Assembly: GCA_964475835.1 (NCBI GenBank)
Contig: CAYYYL010000015.1
Coordinates: 1 to 60,692 of the forward strand
Length of the DNA stretch: 60,692 nucleotides
Source of the DNA: JABDCI01 sp964475835
Lineage (GTDB): Bacteria; Verrucomicrobiota; Verrucomicrobiia; JABWAM01
Direction: 5' to 3'
The notes beneath the pieces were generated by a model, which ran no database searches, was not told the origin of the DNA, and saw only the letters and a list, made by a program, of their open reading frames with translations. The translations under genes and the position numbers were made by a program. This document shows positions 26,141 to 34,558 of this stretch, one piece after another (within the stretch, counting starts at the first letter, position 1; each line of letters opens with the position of its first letter).

Positions 26141-27013
26141 TCAGTTGGGAGCGTTCCGATTTCGAATGAATTGAGAATCCTCGGAATCTTCCCGAAGGGA
26201 AGGCTCGCTTCGACTTGCGAGGGCTCGGGAACTGAGCTGGGCCTGGAAATGCTTCAAAAATTCGACGGGGTTGAAGGGCTGGATATTCCTCGGATCGAAT
26301 TTTCCGCCAAGCATCCGGGGAAAAAGAAATTTGGCGGTCATGGTACTTGCGAAATTTGAATTAATGCATTGTCCGACTTCGAAGTGGCAATGGGGAATCG
26401 CCTTCAAATAGTCACGGCCTCCGGAATTCGAGGAGGTTTGCCCCATCCAACCGATGAGATCCCCCGCCCTGACGGAATCTCCTTCATGGACTTCCAGACG
26501 ATTGAGATGAGCGTACATGCTGATGAAAGGCTTCCCGTTCACAAACATGTGTTGAATCATCACATAGCGTCCATAACCACTGCGTTTCTCATTGAAATTC
26601 GCAACAACCACCGTCCCATCCAGGATCGCAAACACCTCATCCTTTGGAACAAGAACGGGTTCGTTGACTGAAAAACTGCGCCCTGTCTTCGGTTCATAGT
26701 AGTCGATTCGAACCTTGCGATCCGTTTTTTCAAACCGGACGGGAAGAATGTCGACTCCCTTGTGAAAGCGTCCCCCGTTTCCGCGGGTCCATCCCGGCTC
26801 GCCATACTGGTCATTGGTACGGGTACGGGCGGCGAATCCAAGCTCCCCCTCCTCATAGATATTTTTATTCGGAGTCGGAAGCACGGGAGTCTGATTCAAA
26901 TCCTCGTCAAGATCTGCAAACTCGTGGAGCTTTTGACTGAGGGATCCTCCGAACGCCACAGGCGCGAGGGTCATCGCCCACAGAAAGAAACAAAGAAATC
27001 GGCGCGGCATCAT
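26141..27013 (-). CDS. Exported M23-family metallopeptidase (LytM-like)
   Basis: 290 aa with a signal peptide (residues 1-22, MTLAPVAFGG). The zinc site is intact: GGRFHKGVDI supplies His and Asp, MYAHLNRLEVHEGDSV is the conserved middle segment, and HCHFEVG supplies the last His pair. M23 enzymes cut peptidoglycan cross-links in the periplasm. The insert VRIDYYEPKTGRSFSVNEPV between the first motif and the domain core is longer than typical. AGGA sits just upstream of tandem ATGs, one of the clearer Shine-Dalgarno sequences here. It stands alone. Confidence 0.9.
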   Translation of the reverse strand: MMPRRFLCFFLWAMTLAPVAFGGSLSQKLHEFADLDEDLNQTPVLPTPNKNIYEEGELGFAARTRTNDQYGEPGWTRGNGGRFHKGVDILPVRFEKTDRKVRIDYYEPKTGRSFSVNEPVLVPKDEVFAILDGTVVVANFNEKRSGYGRYVMIQHMFVNGKPFISMYAHLNRLEVHEGDSVRAGDLIGWMGQTSSNSGGRDYLKAIPHCHFEVGQCINSNFASTMTAKFLFPRMLGGKFDPRNIQPFNPVEFLKHFQAQLSSRALASRSEPSLREDSEDSQFIRNRNAPN

Positions 27014-27120
27014 TCCTGATTACTAAGAAACTTTTTGGAACACAATACAAGCCAGCTCAAAAATGGGGTATGGGGTTCAAAGGGTGTCTTTTTGATGGTT
27101 TGTAGAACATACACTCTCAT

Positions 27121-27672
27121 TTATATCTTTGCCATGACCCCCAGATTGACCTCTTCCATCTTTTCCCGGCCACAGAGTTTTTCGATCAACACATAGGCAA
27201 ATTCAAAAGTCGTCCCTGGGCCACGGCTGGTGATGATGGAACCATCGACCACGACCCGTTCCTCGGAGTAGCGCGCCCCCGCAAATTGATCCTTCACTCC
27301 GGGGTGACTTGTCACCTCCCTCCCCTCGAGCAGCCCCGCAGCCCACAACACCGTGGGTGCCGCACAGATCGCGGCAATCCACTTCCCCTCCTTGTGATGG
27401 CGCACCAGGCATTCAAGAAGGCGCCGGTCCTCCTTGAGATGAGTGGTACCCGGCTGCCCGCCGGGCAGAACGATGGCATCAAAAAGTCCGTCCTTCACTT
27501 TCTCCAGCGTCGTATCCGCGAGGTGACGCGTCTTGCGGGACGCCTCGATCGGCCCCTCGATCAAACCTGCGGTGGTGACCGTCACCCCAGCGCGTCGAAG
27601 CAGATCCACGATCACGATGGCCTCGATTTCCTCAAACCCTATTGCAAGCGGAATAAGAACGGTGGCGCTCAT
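27121..27672 (-). CDS. DJ-1/PfpI family protein
   Basis: 183 aa. The DJ-1 signature is complete: the nucleophile elbow AAICAAPTVLWAAGLL with Cys103, the conserved Glu15 in IGFEEIEAI, and VLPGGQPGTTHL. The family includes glyoxalase III/protein deglycase-like and redox-sensing members (DJ-1, YajL). The sequence is closer to the DJ-1/YajL type than to PfpI protease. The frame extends 19 codons upstream, but MSATVLIPLAIGF at 27672 is the natural start. It is divergent from nadX, with 107 bp between starts. Confidence 0.9.
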   Translation of the reverse strand: MSATVLIPLAIGFEEIEAIVIVDLLRRAGVTVTTAGLIEGPIEASRKTRHLADTTLEKVKDGLFDAIVLPGGQPGTTHLKEDRRLLECLVRHHKEGKWIAAICAAPTVLWAAGLLEGREVTSHPGVKDQFAGARYSEERVVVDGSIITSRGPGTTFEFAYVLIEKLCGREKMEEVNLGVMAKI

Positions 27673-27779
27673 GTGTCGAAAATAGCAGTTTCCCTCCGCA
27701 CGTCGATCTCGGGATATGAAAAATTCCATTTCCTGCGTGAACTCGTTCGAGAAGGATGATAAGCATCCATCATTGGTTT

Positions 27780-28598
27780 ATGCCTGACTTGAAACGCATC
27801 GGCATCGTCGGATGTGGCGCCATCGGAGGCGAGCTCGCGCGGTCCATCTGCTCCTTTTTCCAGGATCGCGCCCGTCTGATTGTCCTCTGCGATCGAAACA
27901 ATCCGAAGGCACAGGCGCTTTCGAACGAACTCAATCCGCATCCCGATGTGCTGCCCATCGAATCGATCCCTTTTCATTGTGATCTCATCATCGAAGCCGC
28001 CAGCCAGGAAATCTGCCAAACCCTCGTCCCCAGGGCTCTCGACATGGGAAGGGATGTGATGGTGATGAGTGTGGGAGGGCTGCTCGACATTTATCAGGAC
28101 GTTTTTTACCAGGCCCGATCCAAAAACGCCCGGATCTACATCCCCTCCGGGGCGATCGCCGGCATCGATGGACTCGAAGCGGCCATGACGGGGGGCGTGG
28201 ATACGGTGCGTCTGACGTGTAAAAAGCCGGTGGCAGCCTTTGCGGATTCGCCCTACATCACCCAAAAAAATCTACGCCTCTCCGAACTCCCCGCCGAGAC
28301 GGTGATCTTTGAGGGAAACGCCCGCGAGGCGGTGAACGCCTTCCCCCTCAATGCCAACGTCGCTGCGACCCTCAGTTTCGCAGGCTTGGGCCCCGAACGC
28401 ACCCAAGTCCGCATGATCACCGGACCGGAAATCACCACCAATGTTCACGAACTTGAAGTGGAAGGCGCCTTTGGACGCATGTTCACACGCACCGAAAATC
28501 TGCCCGCACCTCAAAATCCACGGACCAGTTACCTTGCCGTCCTCTCCGCTTGCGCCATGCTGAACGAAATCCTTAACCCCGTCAAAATCGGCACCTAA
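27780..28598 (+). CDS. nadX: L-aspartate dehydrogenase
   Basis: 272 aa. The N-terminal NAD(P) motif is GIVGCGAIGGELAR, and the C-terminal domain has the AspDH signature NANVAATLSFAGLGPERTQV, then VHELEVEGAFGRMF and NPRTSYLAVLSACA. The enzyme makes iminoaspartate from aspartate for NAD synthesis, replacing the oxygen-dependent NadB. I start at ATG 27780 because the eight codons upstream lack similarity. No nadA or nadC is visible here. It converges on the pilin-like pair downstream. Confidence 0.9.
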   Translation: MPDLKRIGIVGCGAIGGELARSICSFFQDRARLIVLCDRNNPKAQALSNELNPHPDVLPIESIPFHCDLIIEAASQEICQTLVPRALDMGRDVMVMSVGGLLDIYQDVFYQARSKNARIYIPSGAIAGIDGLEAAMTGGVDTVRLTCKKPVAAFADSPYITQKNLRLSELPAETVIFEGNAREAVNAFPLNANVAATLSFAGLGPERTQVRMITGPEITTNVHELEVEGAFGRMFTRTENLPAPQNPRTSYLAVLSACAMLNEILNPVKIGT

Positions 28599-28608
28599 AT
28601 TTTTCCTG

Positions 28609-29415
28609 TTACCAGGATATGCGCGCCATGGGATTGGCCGGCACCGCAACCCCAGAGGGCACCTCGGTATGTCCGGTAAAGGGACCAATCCATTTCCCGG
28701 GCTGCCATTCCACCCGTCCATCCACAAAGAGGACATTCGATCCGGCTTTCAGATGGGAGGCATCCGAGGAATTGATCAGCGCCGTGATTTTTGTCGTCTT
28801 GTCGGCGGCATAGACCGCCGCCTCCCCCATAGCCAGATAAATGGAACCGCCCGTGGTGCTCACATCCACATTTCGATATCGATAACAGGAGTAGTTCGGC
28901 CTCTCGAACATCAGAATGGTTCCACTATCCATCGAAGGGGTGAGATACCCCACATAGCCGTAATGAACAATCGAAAGGGAAGTCGATCCCCACGGCTGGA
29001 CAATATTGCTGCGGGCAACTGGCGGAAGGGTCGGGCGTATGTCCTTCGATAAAACGGAAGGGCAATAAAGGGGATCCGTTTTGACCAGATAAGGCTGCAG
29101 GGGCTCGAAATGATCCGTGAAGCCGGGTGACCCCCTTCCGTTTCCTGTCATTTCCGTGGCCTTGTAGTAAAACCAGCTGCTGTTTTCCTCCGCCCACATC
29201 ATCTGTGCAATGCCGAGTTGGCGCATGTTGTTCACACACAAGCCACGGCGTGCAGATTCTTTTGACCGACCAAAGGCCGGGAACAGGAGGACGCCCAACA
29301 ACGAGATGATGGCAATCACCACAATCAGCTCCACCAGGGAAAACGCCCTAAAACCACCCCCCGCCAGAATCCTCTCGGGGCGAACTATTTTTTCAACCTG
29401 CCTGGGAACAATCAT
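28609..29415 (-). CDS. Prepilin-type H-X9-DG-like protein, second of tandem pair
   Basis: 268 aa. After a 23-residue basic leader comes the prepilin cleavage context FRAFSLVELIVVIAIISLLG, cut between Ala and Phe, forming the N-terminal hydrophobic helix. Then ESARRGLCVNNMRQLGIAQM is the second family signature. The C-terminus has HLKAGSNVLFVDGRVEW, a DG motif with ten rather than nine residues after His. Such proteins are very numerous in planctomycetes, verrucomicrobia and lentisphaerae; their function is unknown. It lies 21 nt downstream of a close paralogue, sharing segments such as SIVHYGYVGYL and MFERP. Confidence 0.88.
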   Translation of the reverse strand: MIVPRQVEKIVRPERILAGGGFRAFSLVELIVVIAIISLLGVLLFPAFGRSKESARRGLCVNNMRQLGIAQMMWAEENSSWFYYKATEMTGNGRGSPGFTDHFEPLQPYLVKTDPLYCPSVLSKDIRPTLPPVARSNIVQPWGSTSLSIVHYGYVGYLTPSMDSGTILMFERPNYSCYRYRNVDVSTTGGSIYLAMGEAAVYAADKTTKITALINSSDASHLKAGSNVLFVDGRVEWQPGKWIGPFTGHTEVPSGVAVPANPMARISW

Positions 29416-29436
29416 GAAACCATCCCTTTCATTCCA

Positions 29437-30270
29437 TCAAAACGATAACCTGGCATAAGGTGTCGCCGCCGGGGGCCCAATCTCAGGGGGAACATCCACA
29501 TGACCATAAAAGGGACCGATCTTCCCACCCGGATGCCACTCCACATGGCCATCCACATATAAGAGATTGGATCCCGTTTTGCTCCCGTGGGCCGTTTGAG
29601 TCGCCACTCCCACTCCAAATCCCGGCAACACCACCGGAGTGGTCTGGTCGGCTGCGTAAACAGAGACCTGTCCCAGACTCAAATAGATCGAACCTCCCGT
29701 CGTGCTCGTGTCGGCACTTCCCCGCCCAAGATAGGCAAACGTCGGACGTTCAAACATGAGAATCGTCTGAGCATCCATCCAATTTCCCAGGTACCCCACA
29801 TATCCATAATGAACGATCGATTCGAACGTGTTTCCCCAGGGCTTCACAAGGTTACTATGCAACCCCGGAGCTGCGCTGCTTTGAATATCCCTCTTCAACG
29901 CGGACGCACAATAGAGGGGGTCCGTCTTCACGAGATATGGCTGCAGAGGTTCGTAGTGACCTGTCTGGGCCGGAGCCGCCCATGCGGGAGCGCCCATCTC
30001 AACCACATCGTAGAAAAACCACCCGTTGTTATCCTCCGCCCACGCAACCTGGGCAAGATAGAGTTGACGCATGCTCCCCATGCACTGAATTCGTCGGGCG
30101 GATTCCCGGGCATGAGAAAGGGCAGGAAACGAGAGGCTGACCAGCAACGAAACAATGGCCACAACAATGATCAATTCCAGAAGTGTAAATGCGCGCACAG
30201 TCCTTCGGATTCCCCACCGGGATATGAAAGTGTGCACGCCGGCACTATGGAACTGGAACGCCGTTCTCAT
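29437..30270 (-). CDS. Prepilin-type H-X9-DG-like protein, first of tandem pair
   Basis: 277 aa from the preferred ATG at 30270. The frame continues to 30306, but that part lies in the long hairpin at 30274-30324. The leader ends TVRA before FTLLELIIVVAIVSLLVSLS, again with Ala at -1. ESARRIQCMGSMRQLYLAQV and SKTGSNLLYVDGHVEW follow. It is clearly a paralogue of the downstream gene, with the same PWG, HYGYVGYL, MFERP and TTGGSIYL blocks, pointing to local duplication. It probably uses the T2SS or a type IV pilus machinery for export. Confidence 0.86.
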   Translation of the reverse strand: MRTAFQFHSAGVHTFISRWGIRRTVRAFTLLELIIVVAIVSLLVSLSFPALSHARESARRIQCMGSMRQLYLAQVAWAEDNNGWFFYDVVEMGAPAWAAPAQTGHYEPLQPYLVKTDPLYCASALKRDIQSSAAPGLHSNLVKPWGNTFESIVHYGYVGYLGNWMDAQTILMFERPTFAYLGRGSADTSTTGGSIYLSLGQVSVYAADQTTPVVLPGFGVGVATQTAHGSKTGSNLLYVDGHVEWHPGGKIGPFYGHVDVPPEIGPPAATPYARLSF

Positions 30271-30273
30271 CAT

Positions 30274-30324
30274 TAGCAGCTTGCTGAGCGAACAGGGCCC
30301 CCCCATTCGCTCAGCAAGCTGCTA
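30274..30324. repeat. Long perfect hairpin between divergent genes
   Basis: TAGCAGCTTGCTGAGCGAA (30274-30292) pairs exactly with its complement at 30306-30324 around a 13-nt loop (CAGGGCCCCCCCA). It lies in the 5' region of the pilin-like operon and upstream of the hook-like gene. No T-run follows. A shorter relative (CAGCTTGCTGA) occurs at about 35540, so it may be a dispersed repeat. The rest of 30325-30576 shows nothing I can assign. Confidence 0.7.
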
Positions 30325-30576
30325 GAGGAAAATGGCTGTCTACCTAAAGCAATCGGCAGACCAAATCGCCTCAATAGCCCCGAACGACCGGTTGATGAAA
30401 AAACCAAGGAAAAATCTAGACTTGCACCAGAACAACTCCATTCCCAGCCCTTCAATTCTGAGAAGATTTCTCATTTTTGATAAGGCAAACGTATTCCCCC
30501 CCATCTGATGAAGGAGAGTTCTGGACAATTTCAGCATGGTATTCAGAGTGCTTCCAAAGCTCCTAAGGACCTTTTT

Positions 30577-31857
30577 ATGTCTGCACTCGATGCCGTGATT
30601 GCGGGGCTCCGAACGCTTCAGAACAAAATCGACACCACGTCGAACAATATCGCGAACTCGGGAACCACCGGATTCAAGCGAAGCCGGGTGAACACCTCGG
30701 ATTCTTTTTACAGCACTCAACGCGCATCCTCCACCCGGCAACCTGTGGGTATTCAAATCGGTTCCGGAGTCCAAACTTCCACCATCGGCACGGTCCAGAA
30801 CCAGGGCTCCCTCCAGCGAACCGGCAACCCCACCGACTTGGGCCTTTCCGGAAGCGGGTTTTTTGTGGTTCGTGACGACAGTGACCGCCTTTACTTCACC
30901 CGAGGCGGGGATTTCTCACTGGATGCCCATGGAAACCTCGTCACCCCTTTTGGAATGCACGTTCGTGGCGTTGTGGGGAATGCTTCCAGCGAAACCGGGG
31001 ATGCCCCGGACCCTGGCACTTCGGCCCCCACTTCCACGGGGGACATCGTCATTCCCCAATCCTTCGTTTCGCAATCTCCAGCAATCGCCGCCTCCACAAG
31101 CATGACGATCGCCTCGTCCAACCTTCCTCCGGTCGGCAGTACGCTCACGATGGGGGGAGTCACCTTCACCTTCATCGCGAATGGAGCCGCCCCTGCGGCG
31201 AGCACCCCGACCTCGGGTGAAATCGCCCTCGGCACCACGGCCAGCAGCACCGCCACCGCCATCGCCGCAGCCGTGAACACCCACGCTTCCCTGACGGCCT
31301 CCCAGGGCGTAACCGCCTCCGCCAGCGGAAATGTCATCCAGATCTCCGCCAACACCGCAGGCACGACGGGAAATAGCATCGCTCTGAGCACCACAGCCTC
31401 CCCGACCCAGCTCGCACTCCCCTCCTCCGGCACCCTCAGCGGGGGTGTGGATCTGGGAAGCCTGCGCACGGAATCGGTCCGAAGTTACTCCATCGGGCTC
31501 GATGGAAAAATCTCCCTTTTCGGCTCCGCCGGCACCACCCGTGTCATCGGCTATGTCCTGAACGCAAGCTTTGCAAATCCGGGAGCTCTGCAACAGGAGG
31601 GCAACAATCTCTATTCGTTTTCGGATGCGGCGGGGTCCATCTCCGGCGGCAACTCCTTTTCCGAAGCAACCGACACCCGCAAGGCCGGCACCAATGGCGT
31701 GGGACAAATTCAGAGCGGAGCCCTGGAGCTCTCCAACGTGGATCTTTCGGAGGAATTTTCAGACCTCATTCTTTCGCAACGGGCGTTCGAAGCAAACGCC
31801 AAGGTCGTCTCAACAAGTGACGAACTGCTTCGCACCGTCGTCAACCTGAAACGTTAA
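30577..31857 (+). CDS. Orphan flagellar hook/rod-like protein (FlgE/F/G family)
   Basis: 426 aa. The N-terminus SALDAVIAGLRTLQNKIDTT then SNNIANSGTTGFK is the classic flagellar rod/hook signature. The C-terminus GALELSNVDLSEEFSDLI then SQRAFEANAKVVSTSDELLR is the matching FlgE-type helix. Between them, SGSGFFVVRDDSDRLYFTRGGDF is the FlgE/F/G core. Residues about 175-310 are an Ala/Ser/Thr-rich insert (MGGVTFTFIANGAAP ... GVTASASGNVIQISANTAG) resembling domains in phage tail and hook proteins. I start at ATG 30577, preceded by AAGGA. No other flagellar gene is within 30 kb on either side. Confidence 0.83.
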   Translation: MSALDAVIAGLRTLQNKIDTTSNNIANSGTTGFKRSRVNTSDSFYSTQRASSTRQPVGIQIGSGVQTSTIGTVQNQGSLQRTGNPTDLGLSGSGFFVVRDDSDRLYFTRGGDFSLDAHGNLVTPFGMHVRGVVGNASSETGDAPDPGTSAPTSTGDIVIPQSFVSQSPAIAASTSMTIASSNLPPVGSTLTMGGVTFTFIANGAAPAASTPTSGEIALGTTASSTATAIAAAVNTHASLTASQGVTASASGNVIQISANTAGTTGNSIALSTTASPTQLALPSSGTLSGGVDLGSLRTESVRSYSIGLDGKISLFGSAGTTRVIGYVLNASFANPGALQQEGNNLYSFSDAAGSISGGNSFSEATDTRKAGTNGVGQIQSGALELSNVDLSEEFSDLILSQRAFEANAKVVSTSDELLRTVVNLKR

Positions 31858-31881
31858 TAACCGAGTCCTAGAAGCCCTCTA

Positions 31882-31899
31882 GCAGTTTAAGAAAACTGC
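31882..31899 (+). terminator. Possible weak terminator hairpin
   Basis: GCAGTTT and AAACTGC form a seven-bp stem with a four-base loop 24 nt after the hook-like gene, followed by CGCTTTCTT rather than a clean U-tract. A second stem, CCGCACC/GGTGCGG (32041-32060), spans the tyrS stop on the other strand. Both are weak. Confidence 0.3.
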
Positions 31900-31936
31900 C
31901 GCTTTCTTCGGAGTCTTGCATGATTGGATTGGGAAT

Positions 31937-31999
31937 GGTAGGGACCGACCGCCGGGCGGTCCGTAGCGTTTCGGCGCGCCCAGCGGTCGCGCCCTACCC
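31937..31999. repeat. Family C-like short repeat
   Basis: GGTAGGGACCGACCGCCGGG ... GCGCCCAGCGGTCGCGCCCT and ACCC match the inner inverted pair of family C without its central core. It lies between the convergent hook-like gene and tyrS. Confidence 0.7.
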
Positions 32000-32047
32000 G
32001 GAAATATATCGGCACCACTTCAATTTAAACCGCTCTAGCGCCGCACC

Positions 32048-33226
32048 TCAGACGGTGCGGAAGAACTGTTTCTTACCAATTTTAAGCACCCCCTGGCTTT
32101 TCACCACGACCGTCTGCTGAGGGTCCTTCAATTTCTCCCCTGCGTACTCCACGCCCCCCTGTTGAAGAAGTCGCCTCGCTTCGCTTTTGCTCAAAATCAC
32201 TCCCGCGGCCATCACCAGATCGATCGCGCTCCAGGAACGGGAGGCATCGAGTTTGAGCTCCGGCATCTCCGCTGAGGAAAGATCCTTCGCGGAGAATTTT
32301 TTTTCAAAGTCATCCCGCGCCGCTTTTCCAGCACCCGCCCCTTGAAATCGATCCGCCAGAGCCACCGCAAGACTCTTTTTCGCCTCCATCGGATGGCCCT
32401 TTTTAAGCTCGGCAACCTCGCCATCGGTTTTCCCAAGGAGGAGCACGTACCACTTCCACATCAGCTCATCGGAAATCGACATCGCCTTGCCAAAAATCTC
32501 ACCCGCAGGCTCCGACACCCCGATGTAATTTCCAAGGCTTTTGCTCATCTTCTGAACCCCATCCGTTCCCTCCAGAATGGGCAGCATCATGGCCACCTGC
32601 GACTCCTGCCCCTGATCCTTCTGAAGATCGCGTCCCACAAGAATATTAAACAACTGGTCCGTGCCTCCGATTTCCACGTCAGCCTTCACCATCACCGAAT
32701 CCCAACCCTGCATGATAGGATAGAGGGTCTCGTGATGACGGATGTCTGAACCACTCTGGAGTCGTTCCTTGAAATCCCGCCTTTGCATCATCTGCGAAAT
32801 CGACACCGCACTTCCCAGCTTGATCACATCCGCAAGCCCCATCTTTCCAAACCAGTCTCCATTGAAAATAACCTCCAGACGGTTTTTGTCGAGCACCTTG
32901 AACGCCTGGTCCTGATACGTTTTCGCGTTCACCAAAATCTCCTCCCGGGAGAGGGGAGGACGGGTGACGGATCGCCCCGTCGGATCCCCGATGGTCGAGG
33001 TAAAATCCCCAATGATCAAAACGGCGATGTGACCGAGATCCTGAAACTGGCGGAGTTTGGTGAGACCCACCGTATGACCGAGATGCAGATCCGGCGCTGT
33101 CGGATCGACCCCGTATTTGACACGCAGGGGACGGTTTCGCTGCAATTTCCGCTCAAGCTCCTGGGCGGAAATCACCTGGGCCGTGCCGCGCAACAAAAGA
33201 TCGAGTTGGTCCTGAACGGGTTTCAT
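32048..33226 (-). CDS. tyrS: Tyrosyl-tRNA synthetase
   Basis: 392 aa from ATG 33226; an in-frame ATG at 33256 would add ten residues. The class I signatures are present: HLGHTVGLTKLRQ (HIGH-like), the tyrosine-site segment GDFTSTIGDPTGRS and KMSKSLGN. The C-terminal S4 RNA-binding domain ends the protein (SKSEARRLLQQGGVEYAGEK). The KMSKS form and length place it in the TyrRS-beta (TyrZ-like) group. It charges tRNA-Tyr. It stands alone and converges on the hook-like gene. Confidence 0.95.
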   Translation of the reverse strand: MKPVQDQLDLLLRGTAQVISAQELERKLQRNRPLRVKYGVDPTAPDLHLGHTVGLTKLRQFQDLGHIAVLIIGDFTSTIGDPTGRSVTRPPLSREEILVNAKTYQDQAFKVLDKNRLEVIFNGDWFGKMGLADVIKLGSAVSISQMMQRRDFKERLQSGSDIRHHETLYPIMQGWDSVMVKADVEIGGTDQLFNILVGRDLQKDQGQESQVAMMLPILEGTDGVQKMSKSLGNYIGVSEPAGEIFGKAMSISDELMWKWYVLLLGKTDGEVAELKKGHPMEAKKSLAVALADRFQGAGAGKAARDDFEKKFSAKDLSSAEMPELKLDASRSWSAIDLVMAAGVILSKSEARRLLQQGGVEYAGEKLKDPQQTVVVKSQGVLKIGKKQFFRTV

Positions 33227-33380
33227 GCAGATGAGAAGCTTGCCCTGATCGCCCATGCAAAATCAAGTCATGCATGTTTCGGTGGCTGTTCGCGCCTTGG
33301 ACGGACAAAAGTGACTTCAACCTTTACTTCTTCCCTCGAGGTGCTTCCATGGTTCGCTTCAGACTTCTTAATTCCTACTC

Positions 33381-34058
33381 ATGCATCCACTCCTTCTTCT
33401 CTGGGATATCGATGGAACCCTGCTCTTTACATCCGGAGCCGGAGAGGAGGCCCTTCGTCAAACTTTGAAAAACCGATTCGGAATTCTCGATGATCTGGGC
33501 GGCGTGGAAATGGCCGGACGCACCGACACTTCCATCGCGCAGGACATCTGCAATCGTCACCCCACCCATGCGCTGAATCCCGATGACCTCCTCGAAGCCT
33601 ACCTCGAAATCCTTCCCGAGTGTCTCGCTTTTAAAAAAGGAGGGGTTTTCCCGGGAGTACGAGAGCTTCTGGACTGGTCCCATGCACACCCCGAGGTTCA
33701 CAACGCATTATTGACGGGAAATATCCAGCGCGGCGCATTCGCCAAACTGCGCCACTACCAGCTCGACCAATATTTTGAATTCGGGGCCTTCGGAGACGAC
33801 TCCCCCGACCGCAACCGACTCGGACCCGTCGCCCTCGAACGGGCACGCACGATCCTAAAAAAGGACTTTCACATCAATTTCACCTGGGTGATCGGCGACA
33901 CCCCCAAGGATATCGCGTGCGGCCGGGCACTTGGATGCAAAGTCCTTGCCGTCGCCACCAGTCGCTATCCCTTGTTGGAGCTGGAACGACACAAACCCGA
34001 CTTGGCTGTGGCAAACCTCTCCGATGTTCAGAAGATCATCCACCGCCTTCAGACTTAA
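33381..34058 (+). CDS. HAD-superfamily hydrolase (phosphoglycolate phosphatase-like)
   Basis: 225 aa. Motif I is LLWDIDGTLLFTSGAG (nucleophile Asp11, acid/base Asp13), a four-helix cap follows, motif II is in HNALLTGN, and motif III/IV is WVIGDTPKDIACGRALGC. Haloacid dehalogenase phosphatases of this layout act on phosphoglycolate, beta-phosphoglucomutase-type or nucleotide substrates; which one is unknown. The preceding TTAATT box seven bases before the ATG is another possible leaderless arrangement, but no good -35 is visible. Confidence 0.87.
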   Translation: MHPLLLLWDIDGTLLFTSGAGEEALRQTLKNRFGILDDLGGVEMAGRTDTSIAQDICNRHPTHALNPDDLLEAYLEILPECLAFKKGGVFPGVRELLDWSHAHPEVHNALLTGNIQRGAFAKLRHYQLDQYFEFGAFGDDSPDRNRLGPVALERARTILKKDFHINFTWVIGDTPKDIACGRALGCKVLAVATSRYPLLELERHKPDLAVANLSDVQKIIHRLQT

Positions 34059-34108
34059 GAATCGCGTTGCCATAAGCGATTTGGACAGTATGATTGTGGG
34101 CTTTCTCC

Positions 34109-34184
34109 GGGTTGGTAGCTCAGCTGGTAGAGCAGTGCCCTTTTAAGGCATTGGTCCTGGGTTCGAGTCCCAGCCAACCCACCA
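34109..34184 (+). tRNA. tRNA-Lys (anticodon TTT)
   Basis: A full cloverleaf. Acceptor stem GGGTTGG (34109-34115) pairs with CCAACCC (34174-34180). The D arm is GCTCAGCTGGTAGAGC and the anticodon arm is GTGCC-CTTTTAA-GGCAT, with TTT at positions 34-36. The T arm is CTGGG-TTCGAGT-CCCAG. The discriminator A and a genome-encoded CCA end the gene. Confidence 0.97.
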
Positions 34185-34214
34185 TTTTCCCATCCGCATT
34201 CATTTCCCGTATTT

Positions 34215-34544
34215 ATGAAATTCTGCCTTACGTTCGGGTTTGGGCTGATTCTTGGAACCGTTTTCGGATTTTTTCTCGCCTCGTTCCTACTCTTCGACGA
34301 CGTTCAACCCCCCCATCCCAAAAAACCCGCAGTCACCCAGGCGGCTCCCCCAAAATCAGCCCCGCCAACGAATCGAGTCCGCCCTCCCTCGCCCCAATCC
34401 TCTCCCGCGGTGATCGACTCAAAACCTGTCACCATCACTGCTGCACCTGTTGAACTGGGTGAAATTCCTGATGCGGAGCCTGCCAACACCGTTACCAATG
34501 CCACGCTGGATCCCCAGCCCCAGGAAATCGAACCCGCCCGCTGA
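34215..34544 (+). CDS. Small membrane-anchored proline-rich protein
   Basis: 109 aa. Residues 1-27 form one hydrophobic segment with repeated Gly/Phe (GFGLILGTVFGFFLASFLLF), too long and without a clear cleavage site, so probably an anchor. The rest is Pro/Ala/Thr-rich and disordered, with an acidic end. It starts 30 nt after the tRNA and ends 14 nt before the acyltransferase, so it is probably co-transcribed with it. No family is recognised. Confidence 0.6.
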   Translation: MKFCLTFGFGLILGTVFGFFLASFLLFDDVQPPHPKKPAVTQAAPPKSAPPTNRVRPPSPQSSPAVIDSKPVTITAAPVELGEIPDAEPANTVTNATLDPQPQEIEPAR

Positions 34545-34558
34545 ACCAGGGCGAGATT

